This document shows, piece after piece, positions 44,323 through 55,535 of a DNA stretch of 64,000 nucleotides. The notes beneath the pieces are model-generated. The model was not told the DNA's origin, did not search any database, and worked only from the letters and a program-made list of their open reading frames with translations. The stretch's first letter is position 1. The number at the start of each line of letters is the position of its first letter. The stretch spans positions 47,878,130 through 47,942,129 of the forward strand of contig OW388297.1 of NCBI GenBank assembly GCA_936450465.1, written 5' to 3'. Made by a program: the position numbers and the translations under genes. The stretch is from Gibbula magus. Taxonomy: Eukaryota > Mollusca > Gastropoda > Trochida > Trochidae.

Positions 44323-44402
44323 TCCTCGGTGGTACCCAGGGTTTTATATATGCTCCGTTACTCTCCGCTGGAGCATATATGAAAATCTGGGTAACCGAGG
44401 AT
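44323..44402. repeat. 80-bp near-perfect hairpin
   Basis: The left arm starts ATCCTCGGTGGTACCCAG and reaches ATATATGCTCC. The right arm starts GGAGCATATAT and ends CTGGGTAACCGAGGAT. The arms of about 33-35 bases pair with few mismatches around a 13-base loop. It is the size of a pre-microRNA, but a foldback repeat inside the transposon is more likely. Confidence 0.75.
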
Positions 44403-45109
44403 GACACATCCCATAAGAATGCATTATAAGTTACATCCTTATAAAAGACTGTTTATTACGAGTTCTCTAAGACTAACTATCACTTATTTATACAACTGTT
44501 TTAATATAACGGATCAAAATGCTCTGAACATAGTGAGACAGATTCCGACGGTGTTCGGTCCTTCTTTCCTCTTTGACACTATCCAAACCTTTCGCCGCGC
44601 TGCATCCGTCTTTTCACTTGAAAATTAAAAATATATAAACTTCTGTCCAGACTTTGATGAATTACTGCATACCAACGCTGCACAATATACCATATCAAGT
44701 CCGAAACTACCCGAATTCTACGTATTCAACCGATTCTTCATCTACTCTAATGCCTTCCCTTTAACTGCGCTAAGGACCCAAAGCGAGCTGTAGAGCATCT
44801 CTGACGTCACAGCCTAAACCTGCCGAAGGCTACCGGCAAATATGCATACGCGCACAGGCAACAGTAGGCGCGATTGCTATATCGCGTAATTAGTAATTAA
44901 ACACAGCTTTCCATATTATTTTCGGGGGAATATGTTTTTAAAAGTATAATTTACTATAACAGAATATAATTTTTTACAAATATTCTCCTTTAAGAGGTTT
45001 TGGTTCATTTCCACCAGTTTCATCACATAAATCTTAATTTAAGAACTGGTCTACGTGCAGCACTGTTCATGTGTTTAGCTGCAGTCCACATTTTGATTCC
45101 TTGCAGTAT

Positions 45110-45290
45110 CACCTGAAGGGATAGGTTTAGACAGATGGACAGACAAACAGACAGACAGACAGATAATTTTATTAATGTCTCACTTGTAGTTACATAAAAT
45201 GAAATAATTATTGTAAATATGAAACATAAAAATCATAAGATGTCCTACGACCAGTCGCTCAGTGACTTACGAGAGACAATATAATCTTAT
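45110..45290 (-). mobile_element. Retroposon tail with ACAG microsatellite
   Basis: A degenerate ACAG run (45131-45163) is followed by ATAATTTTATTAATGTCTCA and CGACCAGTCGCTCAG. This order is expected for a minus-strand LINE or SINE 3' end with a simple-repeat tail. No coding part. Confidence 0.35.
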
Positions 45291-48200
45291 ATAAATACAC
45301 AAATACATGATAAAAGATAAAATATACAGTGTATGTCGTAAAATATATACATATATGAACAGCTCTATAAAGCTTAAAACTACCTTAGCCATATAAAATA
45401 TCACGACGTTTGATTAAAATGTGAGGTGTAGAGGTGAAGCCTTGATTTATCATCTATTACAGGTGACATAGAGCAAGTCTAGACAAAAGGATACCCTGTA
45501 TGCATTGTTTTTAGGGCCCAGACTAAACAAGGACCTGATCTGTTTGTTGTTGCTCCTCTCCCTTCTCTAGGATGGGCCTTCAATGTTTTATTGCCCTTTG
45601 AAAATTAGGGTTAGGGTGTTAACTCTTGTCATTGTTCTAGTTCATTGTCGATCTTTCTTTCATGTTGGTATACTGATTCATTTGTTTGTTTCCTTGGTAA
45701 TTATACAGCAAGCACTTATTATCAGATAAATTTGTGATTTATTGTCAATGAGATATAATATATCTTCTCAGTTTTAACATGTTTGATTTTAGGTAAAATC
45801 ATTATTGCTATATAGATTAATTTTAAGAGTTACTTATAGTCACAGAGCATCCTGGTTGGTCAGAGAGTTTGAACCAGCTGAAGAAATTAGCACCAAATTC
45901 ACATTTGGGGTCCATCAAATTTACTGTAACATGCACAATTTTTCAAAAGTGGGCGAACAGCGATAGTATAGTACTGGTTCAGTCAGTAATGGGTTAATCA
46001 AGACTTCTTCTTCAAGGAACTGGGACCAATTACTGTATTCTGCATTTCACTGAGCCTCATCCTTTGTGGTAAGGACATCCTCAAGCCATAGTTATATTGT
46101 AGAGTTTAGATCACTTGTTATAAAGAAGCTCTGTGCACAGGGATCAAGGTTAGCCGGGATACATCACACTTCTATTTTTGTTGCTGACAACATTGATGTT
46201 TTCCAGACTATCAGTAGCCTTTTGTCTGAGTACAGTCACATTGGCTTTTGACTCTTATTTCTTTAGCAATTTAGAAAAATATTGACATTATCTGTGTAGC
46301 TTGTTTGTGTTACATATCCCAGAGGCTTCCCAATGTATGAAAATGAGACTAATGATTTTATCTGTTAGAGAAAGCAAAAGAGGAGGATAAATCTTTCATC
46401 AAGTTATCAAGTTATCAGCAGTAGGAGCAGAGGTTTGTAGAATATGGAAGTTAAAAGAAAGTAAAAGATTTTCTTCTTCCTGGCTATAGTAACATAATAG
46501 TCTGGCTGAAATATCATGCTTTGTAAATGTATTTATCAGTCTCTAAAAGAAAACTGAAAGTAGTTTGTCATGTTCAATATCTCTTCAACAGCTATCAGAA
46601 TCTTTCTGCTTTTAAACTCTTTTCAAGGAAGGGTTTGAAATACCGAAAACTTGAAAACACAGATGTACGTTATTTACCAAAATGTGCTTACTGATATTCA
46701 AGAAGTTTTTTCTATTAAATAATTACTCTTTATTCATAACTTTTTGTCACATCAGCGACTGAATATCGATTTTCACTATATAATACAGAAATGACAAACT
46801 ATAATACCTAATTAATTTTGTTCATGATATATATAAACTGGACAAAAATATTTAGGGATATATGCAAATTGTGAAATTATGAATAGTGGTATTTATTTAT
46901 TGACTTGTTGATAAAATATCAATCATAAGAATTCAAATATCCCTAACTTATTTTCTTCAGTATATCTAGGTAAAAGATGACACTTTCAAGACTTTGTGAG
47001 TGTCTTGTAGGCACCTGAACATCATCTTCCTCGCTAATGAGGCTGTTCAGCTGGAGATCGTCTGTCTGGATGTAATCTAGCAATATACAACACTTATTAG
47101 ACAACTTTTCTTTTTATATTGGCATAAATAAGAAAATGTTTCAGTATGGAGAGCATGCAATTTCAATTTCCCTTGTTGCTATCAACTTATGACTTGTAGC
47201 TGTAGCTTCTTTACTGCCATTCGTTTATTAATCGGTACACAGAAACAGCTTTAAAACTAATAATGTTACAACTAATTTCAATTTTCTTATCTTAGACCAT
47301 TTTTTTTACTGTCACTCGATCATGTTTGAAATTGGAACAGTGCCCATGAATGATAAAAAACAAAAACTCATTATAATTCATCTTTGAAATTTTGCCTTTT
47401 ACCATTCATTTAATTACCTCGTTAGTGTAAGCTTCATTGAAACATATGTTAATTATGAAAAATAATGAAACTGATTTAATGATAAAGGGTTGAAGAAAAT
47501 TGAAGGTACATTTAGACTGTAATATTCTGTTTATGAAATATGTTTGAACATTTCAGAATTGTAATTTGGTTCTATAATCGAGATGGTTATGCTTGGTGAT
47601 CAAGTATTCTTTATTTTTGGGATAAGTATTCTCTCAGCATGTTATTTCTGTTTACAAAAGATGTCTTTAAAGGAATAATGGACTTAATGTTGTTGAACTT
47701 GTGTCTACCTGTAACGTTTATGAATGATTTAATGCTTCACAAAACACCCTTCTCTGGAAATGATATTGCCCCTTACTTTATGATTATCGTGTTGCCAGTA
47801 TATTTCTCCCCTTAATCTTTGTTATGAATTTATAACTGGGCTATAAATCTGACATTTTCCATGCAATGTTAGTTTTATGTGTTGCAATCGGATATACGAC
47901 CAATATCATATAGGTTAATTGACAACAGCTACCATTTTTTTGGCTCATTTAACTTGGGGTCAATTTTGACACTTCTGAGTTAATCAAAAGTAAAAAAACT
48001 CAGTTTTATTTAAGTTTAATTTGAGAAGAGAAAAATTCAAATTCTTTTATTTCAAAATTTGTAAATTCAATCACATCATAATGAACACTTTTTGAATTGA
48101 CAAAATATTCTTTTATTTATTATTGCACATTTATAGAATACAACTCGTCCTCCAAAATTATTTTAATGAATGTCTTAGGCAGCTACTGGTACTTTTCTTT

Positions 48201-48579
48201 TTAAACACTTAAATGTTTTTAAAGTAAGCATTTAAAGTACCAAAACACTTCGGAACTTTAGACAGTCACGTGACTGGTTTGTTTTTCTTCGGAACAAATT
48301 AATTTCACCACAATGTTTTCTCTAGTAAAGTGTATGAGATGAGACTGTTCTGTAAGATGATGGCAATAAGTCTAACACGAGCCACATGTGGGTGAAAACG
48401 TTTAGTTTCAAAGACAAACTCAGAAGCATATGGCTCTCCTCCCAGCGAGACTCCTGGCGATAGACTTGCTTGAAGTTTCTGTTCATCATATGCGTCTCAT
48501 GATATCCTCTCCCAGGGTTTGCTTAATTAATGTAGAAATGTTTAGATGAGGTTTTGATTTGAGGGTAAAATTTGCTGTT
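45291..48579. other. Gene-free AT-rich stretch
   Basis: No splice-bounded coding frame, SINE or inverted-repeat element was recognised in these 3.3 kb. Confidence 0.45.
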
Positions 48580-48690
48580 GCTTGCAGGTTTCACTGTAAT
48601 ACATCCACACTGCTGTTGCAGACTTTCCTTTTGCAATTTTTCTGTTCACCAAGATGGAAGTGAAAGACTCGTTTGAAACCACTGCATCAC
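48580..48690 (+). mobile_element. SINE fragment
   Basis: GCAGGTTTCACTGTAATACA and CTGTTGCAGACTTTCC align with the 3' half of the 12456 SINE. It ends in a diverged GTGAAAGACTCGTTTGAAA. Confidence 0.5.
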
Positions 48691-48989
48691 TTGACATCTC
48701 CCCTTTAATGCAAAATGATATAACAAGCAAATTTAGGAAGATAGTTCACACTTTTAGGATATATTAATTGATGTTCCCATTCTCTATAGTTTCAAGTGTT
48801 CAATAAAATGTCTAGCTTAGTCTAGATAGCTAGCTTAGCTAGATTCTCGAAATATGAAAATTTCAATTCTCTGAAGCTGTTTTTCAATTATAATTATTAT
48901 ATCATATATCATTATCATATATTAGTCCATTTCTATATTTCCTAGATTCCCGAAATCTGACTGTTCCAATTCTTCTTCCAGTAGATATA

Positions 48990-49090
48990 GGTTTTATTGC
49001 AATGCCTAGGCACTATGGGTTTGCAGGCTGTCTCCTGTATAAATACTAGCCACAGTGTTAAAAGTTAAATTATCTTGAAAACAAAATAAA
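48990..49090 (+). mobile_element. SINE fragment
   Basis: GGTTTTATTGCAATGCCTAG, then TTTGCAGGCTGTCTCCTGTA and ATACTAGCCACAGTG follow the SINE 3' body in order. Head and exact ends are lost. Confidence 0.55.
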
Positions 49091-52000
49091 ACTCTTGATC
49101 ATGTCACCTTACTTCAATATTTAATGACATATCTTTCATACTCCTCGTGTCTTATCTATTAAACTGCTGTATTTCTTCGAGCCTATATGTCAGTCTATAT
49201 CAACAGTAATTGGCAGGGAGCTCTGCCAACAATATAGTTTACACTGATGTATGAAGTGAGAGATGGGCTTGATATAAAGGAGGTGCTACACTGAACCTTT
49301 GATGTCACATAAACACGTCCTTCCCTTAGATAACTCCTCTTGTAATTTTCACTCTCTTTATTTGAAGTTATTTTCAGGTGGTCATGGGCCCTGTGTATGT
49401 ATGGCTAATTACCAGCAGGAAATGCTTTATTTCCACATTACCAATGTTTTTTTAATAATTCCCCCCTTGATTTATGTCATGTACATGGTAAAGATTTAAT
49501 TGACCACATGTGTGATAAGAAAAAGAAGGTAATTTGTTAAATTTAAATTTTCCTCAAAATTGTTTTAGGATTTGTAGTTATTGGATTGCGAAAGAAAACT
49601 TTGGAAAAAAAGAATTTTTTAACCCGTTGATGGAATGTTCGCGCAGTAATTTACAAAACTTCCAAATTCGCTAAGGAATATAAGTGGGAGAATTTGAGAT
49701 GTGCATGTCTTCAATTTACTCTATTGAGATCTGATTTAATAATATCTCTGGGTAGATAAGAGAGGTAATAAAGGTGTATATCTCACACTCCACCCTCAAT
49801 ACTGACATGAAAAGTGTTTTAGAGCTCTTGTAACTCAACCTAGTGAAGAAATAACAGAGGACCCCTGCACAGTGATCAGGGTGTCAACACTATATATATT
49901 AACCATGGTTCCTCTATAGTCCTTGAAATGTTAAAGTTTGGATACCTTTGCCATACCAATGCTGTGTGTGCTGTATGCATACAAGTAAAGTAAACTTGTA
50001 TCTATTGACTGTATTAGTTGTATGGCTAACCTATCGTTGAAAGCAGATATAAATGTACCAGTCCAAATGCATTTAAATTTTGATTGTATACTTTGTTGTA
50101 GGTAATCAGATTAATTCAGGAACAGCCTAGAAAAAAGCTGTTAAGTGATCTCTTTTTTTACAAAAAGTAAATTGAAAGAAGAGCAGTTAAATAGATTTGT
50201 GGTATATCGATCATTATCAGACAAAACTGTTTTGTAGACAGATTTACTGTGTGGGGACAGATAGCTTCTTGGACATGAAATACCAATCTTGTCAGTCTTC
50301 AATATTGGTCTTCTCTTTGGAATAGATCATTATTGATGTCATGACAGTAAGTTCTAAGCAATTCCCATGAATGTGAAATGTTTATGGTACTGTTACCGGT
50401 TTTGAAGTTCAACATCATGCAATATACAGTGGATGTATTGAAAAAGAATTCTATTTGATGAGATGTATGAAGTTAATCAGACGAAAGATCGCCTAAATCA
50501 TTTTCTCCTTTGCTCTTTACTCTTTTTAAAGTCTTTTATTCGGGGTTCTTTGATATGTTGGAATCATAACAGCACGTTCAGAAAGCATTAGATTACATTA
50601 CACCGCCATTACAAATGCAACTTGCTACTCTTATATGCTTTCTGGGTCGTCAAACTTGCGTCCGTCATGCTATACAATTAGTTCTTTCATACCTTTCCAG
50701 TTATTGCTGCAACATGCGTCATCGCAGAATTTTTTTTATATTAAAACTCTATTCAACAACTTTCAAGGTGATAGGTGGCATTGAAATAGGGTCGTTAGTG
50801 TACAACTAGCTTTACAGGTCCTTTCAGACAGTTTGGTTGGCTTGCCAAACCATTCAGGGCTTGTTGTGAAGACAGCTCTGGTAAAGACGTCACATGGTGA
50901 TCGTGAATTTGCATTGATATTTTTCTCAAATTAATTTGTTTGTAGTTATTCTCAATGTATATGATTTTGTGTAAAAATTATCATGTTTATCTTGTCAAAT
51001 TTAGGTTGTTTATGATTGTGCATAAGCATATTATTATCTATTCATAGATTTTCTTACACGTATTCAGAGTCAGATCAAGTTTTCTTATCCTGTAGAGAAC
51101 ATGTGATCATATAGCTTAGACCTTTACATGGTTGATGGAGTTTTTATGCTTTTTGTTGAAATCTTTAGAAAACAGGTAAATTTGATATTTCAAAAATTTA
51201 GGTCAGATTTTCATTTCTTATGGTCTTATTCCTAAATCTGTCTACTTTTGATAAATTTTTCTTCTAAAATTTTGGATAAGTTATATGAATTTTTACAAAA
51301 TCATTTCCCTATGATTCATCTTAGAATAAAAATTGACTCAATATGTTTTTGTCATTATGAGGTAAGTATATTTTTATACACAAAAATGTTTGCCTAATGC
51401 TGTTGAATTCATTTTTGTTATTACATATTTCGAGCATGTAAGCAGGTAGAGCTTATCTGTATGATTGTGTCAACAGGGTATAGCACTGGGAAACCTAAGT
51501 TTACTTCAATAATGCTTCGCTACACCTGTGTGTTGGATGTGTGGCTCGTACCTCATCCACATAAAGCTATTTCTATATCTCTGCAGGATACTGAATTAAT
51601 ATGACGCTTGTTCTGCCTTTATGCACACTCCACCTGTCGTTCAACCATTAAAGTTGCTGAAGAAATGACTTGCAATAGATTTGAAGATGTTGTCAAGATA
51701 TTGCCAAATTCTTTGCTATTAAATACAGTTGAAGCTCTTTTCGTTTCAATGCATTTGTTATCAATGCAAAGGTATTAAGATATTTTTCGCTTTTGTGCTC
51801 CCCCAGGTACATTTAGTCGAAAAGATTAGCCAAATTAATTTCTCTCTTACTTTGCAAACCTTGAGAATATTTCTGAAGAGCGGAATAGTTCAGTTGGGAG
51901 TATTGGCTGCAGAACAATTCTAAGAGAAACATCAATATTTTTCATTACAATTATAGATTTCATAACCCGAGCTTTAAATCTTTTTTGTCAACATACTTCA

Positions 52001-52280
52001 TATCTTACTTTGCTCAATTTATTATAAGATCCCAGCTAGGTGATAAAGGCATCCCAGTCATTGAATATAGGGCTTTCTTTGAGGTGTGGCCACAAGTGTG
52101 TTATTGGTTCGTATAACATAGAAAGGTGAACATTACGAGTGCCTGGTACACTGGTTCGCCCTGTTGACACAGAGACTTACTTTTACCTGTATTGAATGTA
52201 TATCTAGACTTATGTTTACCTATACGGAATGTATATTTGGACTTAGGTAAACATATACCTATGTTGGATGTGATATGAAA
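49091..52280. other. Gene-free AT-rich stretch
   Basis: Short Phe/Leu-rich frames only. A tRNA-like half (TAGTTCAGTTGGGAGTAT, near 51885) lacks a B box. Nothing else was recognised. Confidence 0.45.
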
Positions 52281-52373
52281 TCTAAAGATTCATATATCTA
52301 CCTGTTGTGAATGTATATATTGAATATGTATCTAAAGATTCATATATCTACCTGTTGTGAATGTATATATTGA
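52281..52373 (+). repeat. 50-bp tandem duplication
   Basis: TCTAAAGATTCATATATCTA, followed by CCTGTTGTGAATGTATATAT, occurs at 52281 and again at 52331. Looser relatives (CCTGTATTGAATGTATAT) extend left to about 52185, so this is the best-preserved part of a degenerate minisatellite. Confidence 0.7.
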
Positions 52374-52630
52374 CTTATCCATACATTTTCCAACCATATT
52401 GAATATCTGTCTAGATTTATGCACTAAACATGTATGTGAACTGAATCTGTCTTAGTATCAGGTATGTTTAGACTATAAACTATGTTTTGGTGTTATTTTC
52501 TGATCCTTCTTTGTGTATTAAATACATACTTATACATTGGAAGTTGATTGAAGAATATCAGTTTGAAATTTGTATTTAGACTTATATCTACTTGTTTAAC
52601 CAATTACATATATCAATATTGAAATTCTAC

Positions 52631-52940
52631 TGTGGGGGAGGAAAGCACAGTGGTTAGTGCAATCGACTTTAAATGGAGAGGTTCTAATCCCGCCAGAGGC
52701 TCAACAATTTTGTCTGCTGTAGAAAACTTTTTTATGCAGTAAGCTTTGGGTGCACTGCTACAATGATTTTTAGTGCAGTACCACCCATGGTTCTCTATTT
52801 CTAGCCAATGCCCACAGGCTTCATTGCAATGCAAAGCCACAATGGTGTTGCAGGCTTTTCCCCTGCAATAGTACTAGCAGCAGTGATATAAGTGAAATAA
52901 TCTTTAAAACGGCACTTAACCCCAAATCTTGACTCACCTA
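52631..52940 (+). mobile_element. tRNA-derived SINE, near full length
   Basis: A-box-like AAGCACAGTGGTTAGTGC, a degenerate B box (GGTTCTAATCCCGCC), body (TTTGTCTGCTGTAGAAAAC) and terminal GACTCACCTATT give the full layout of the 12456 family with more substitutions. No clear target duplication. Confidence 0.8.
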
Positions 52941-53136
52941 TTGTGTTAGGGTTTTACCCTTTTATCGACCTATAACATGTATGTATATGTATATTAACCT
53001 GTTTCTTTTGCACCTGTACCAAGTGTATCAATACAGTTGATCAACCTGTACTGGATGTATGTATGTATATAGACTACCTGTGTGTAGACAGTGATCTGTA
53101 GGAGGTCTGCAGCCAGCCGGACCACTCGTGTCCACG

Positions 53137-53280
53137 ATGGAGGTGACGGCCCACATTCTATTTGCTCTGTCCTCAAGTGACATTAATAGAGACTCGAATA
53201 AAGAACCAGTGTTTGACGTCTTTTCTTCACTTTATCAGCATAAAGCCTCCAGCCTTAAATTAGGCCAGGCTCAACTGTAA
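53137..53280 (+). CDS. Small open frame, 47 codons (weak)
   Basis: ATG 53137 has a strong context (CACGATGG). The frame encodes MEVTAHILFALSSSDINRDS and continues to a stop at 53280 in a locally GC-richer block. It has no homologue I recognise and no splice signal that links it to exon C. Chance is quite possible. Confidence 0.15.
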   Translation: MEVTAHILFALSSSDINRDSNKEPVFDVFSSLYQHKASSLKLGQAQL

Positions 53281-53699
53281 ACAGGTCTGCACAAATTTGG
53301 AAAAGTTTTGATGCCAAGTTTCTGAGATGGGATGCTCCACTTGACGCTGTGACTGCTGCAAGTTGTGATTGTTTGTTGCTGTAGGGAAGGTGCAGAAGAA
53401 ACTACAGAGAGATTGCATCTAGAGTGCAGGGTTATGACTGAAGTCTCAATGAGGATGTGTCTGGTGTTGAGCTTCACTTGAGTTTCGGCAGATGAGGAGA
53501 GGTTACGCGACACATTACCCACAGCGTGCAGCTTTATGTTCCAGCTTAGTGATAAACACATCTGTCTTGGGGAGCAAAAAATTGGGAAATTATGTAATCT
53601 GGTAAGAGTGAGGTTTGAAGTTGCTGGGATTGTTGACCTGATAGCGGTCTGTCTGAGAGGAAGTTTCTTTATTGTTGAAGAGAGGACTTAAACTTTAAC

Positions 53700-53880
53700 A
53701 GTAAAACTTTATCTGGGACCTTGTAGTGAACAGCTGAGAACTTCTTTATGTCAGAGCTGTTGTGTTGTGTTGTGGTCTCTAACAGTTGAGAACTTCTAGC
53801 TGAGCTGTTGTGTTGTGTTGTGTTGTGTTCTATAACAGTTGAGAACTTCTTGCTGTGCTGTTTTGTTGTGTTCCCTTTCA
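53700..53880 (+). repeat. Degenerate tandem repeat with GTTGT runs
   Basis: Three units of about 60 bp, each with AGTTGAGAACTTCT, or a close variant, followed by GCTGTTGTGTTGTGTTGTG. The antisense frame over it (QHNTTQHNSS-like) is a product of the repeat, not a gene. Confidence 0.75.
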
Positions 53881-55200
53881 TTGGAGGTGTTGCTCCAGGC
53901 TGTACTTATGATAACCAGTTTATGATTATCTGTAAGTGAAACGTGAACAGGACATCGACTTGTACAGGTTTATATTGGACCCTTGCATTTCTCTGTGGAG
54001 TAGTGAACTTCTCTGTGTGTTTCCTTCACTGTATGTGTTACTGAAGATTTGAGGATTCGTTGTTTTACTTGATAGAATTGTTTCTGGTCCCTTGTGAATA
54101 TCAAGTCGGATACTATAAAATATTCATCTGTGATGTGTGGTCGTAAAAGCTAATGTGTATTGATAGAATCCTTGCGCAATGTTATGTCTTTTCATTGTGA
54201 CGTCTTTAGGCTAATTCCTAAAGTGTCATTTTGATAAAGTTTTGATAAGCTTTGTTTGCAAGAAATATTTCCAGATTTTGCAGATTTTGTAAGATTATCA
54301 AGGAGAAGGATATCTGCCATCATCCAAGGAATCAGGTGTGGTTGTTTGATGTTTTGGGGTTAACCTTCTTCAGTCGGTTGCTTCAGATATTGTCTATACT
54401 ATAAAGTTCAGCAAGGTCAGCTCGATCTGTGAATCAATTAGTGAAACTCCCTGGACATTAAACTCTCAGCCACATAGGTATATATTCAGCCTAGCCAGCA
54501 GGTGACAGTGTTATTGCGTAAGACGTTATTCCACTCTGTCACCCCTATTCACTGAAAGGTTATGAGTGATGTCACTGAAGTCACCGAGGCGTAACAGCCG
54601 TTCATGTACACTGACAATCCTTGGCCTGGCTGACTGCAGCCTCCTGGTCAGATCTCAGTGACAGCTTGATCCATCAGTGTCCAGAAAAACTGAATTATAC
54701 AAGATAATTCATATTTTATACAGAATATCTTGTTTTGAAGGGAATTTATTCTGTGTGTATAAACAAGTAGAATTGATGGCCAAGTTGAGTGTTATATTAT
54801 TCCTTTGTTTCAAGCCTGGAGACAACAATTTTGTTTTTGGTAAATGTATGCTGTTTTATAGAAGAAGAATTTGTTGAATGAAGTGTTTTACTTTCTCAAT
54901 GATTCGTTGAAGATCACAGAGATATTTTTGCTGATGGTCCTGGAATTGATCTAATTGTTGCAAGCCTGAGAGAGTGGAGATCAGACTAAGGATAGTTAAT
55001 GAGACTCGGGTAGTCATTAAAGAGACTAACTGAGGAGGTAGCCTACATGATCCCTGTCCTGCATCTACTAATAACTGGCTTGTATTGATTGAGGTTGGAG
55101 CATCTGTTGTGATCTCCGTATCAACGTGACAAAGACGGAGAGTTGAGTCATCGCTACCTCAGTCATCATAACACTCGCAGTTTCACTTGCATCAGACAAC
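53881..55200. other. Gene-free stretch
   Basis: No repeat or exon-like frame is supported here. GC rises toward 55100-55500. Confidence 0.4.
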
Positions 55201-55211
55201 CTGTTAATAAT

Positions 55212-55478
55212 TCACTGGTCCCAAATCACATTTAAACCTCTCCCGAGGGTACTGCTGGCCGATATGGGGAACACTGGCCGAGGTAACGCTGAATCGTAAT
55301 GTCCCATTGAGCTGGCTCTCCTGAAAGGAGTGTTGTTGGTGTGATCAGCGACGCGGAACATCGGCGACCCTCCAGTAGGTTGAGTCTCGTGTACACCACA
55401 TACGCTGATATGTGTTGAGATAGTAGCCTGTGTACTGGAGCTCGTGTGTTTACCTGGATATTGCTGTGAAATGGACAC
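55212..55478 (-). other. Antisense open frame in GC-richer block
   Basis: An 88-codon minus-strand frame with Ser/Pro/Thr-rich composition (for example GSPMFRVADHTNNTPFRRAS). It lies in the sequence that would be the 5' leader of the candidate exon at 55493. It could be a minus-strand exon, but no acceptor or donor frames it well. In sequence of this GC content such a frame can arise by chance. Confidence 0.2.
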
Positions 55479-55492
55479 GCGTTACTAACAAG

Positions 55493-55535
55493 ATGTTATC
55501 TAAAAACGGATATACGGCTATTACCACACGTCAAG
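55493..55535 (+). CDS. Candidate internal first exon
   Basis: ATG 55493 (A at -3) opens 14 codons (MLSKNGYTAITTRQ) plus one base to an excellent CAAG|GTAAGG donor at 55536. It exits in phase 1, the same phase as exon C, so it could splice to the exon that follows C, which is outside or unseen in this window. A five-codon upstream reading frame at 55471 overlaps its leader. The whole block 55100-55540 is GC-richer than its neighbours, as expected for a promoter. This is inference from sites and phase only. Confidence 0.35.

Larger units (their letters stand above)
42833..44993. mobile_element. Kolobok-like DNA transposon, non-autonomous, 2.16 kb
   Basis: TTAAAGGAGAATATT (42833-42847) and AATATTCTCCTTTAA (44979-44993) are perfect inverted ends. 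Taking TTAA as the target duplication, the element proper begins AGGAGAATATT. Both the TTAA flank and this style of terminus fit the Kolobok superfamily. Inside are a CpG-rich 5' block (42950-43200) with a short decayed ORF, a nested 409-bp element (43679-44087), an 80-bp hairpin (44323-44402) and a second CpG-rich block near 44750-44890. No transposase is recognisable. Confidence 0.75.

Noticed and set aside
51880..51925. tRNA-like half with TAGTTCAGTTGGGAGTAT
   Set aside because: No B box or acceptor-stem pairing follows, so it is not a tRNA gene. At most a fragment of a tRNA-derived element.
53669..53881. 70-codon minus-strand frame rich in His, Asn, Thr, Gln
   Set aside because: Produced by the GTTGT tandem repeat on the opposite strand.
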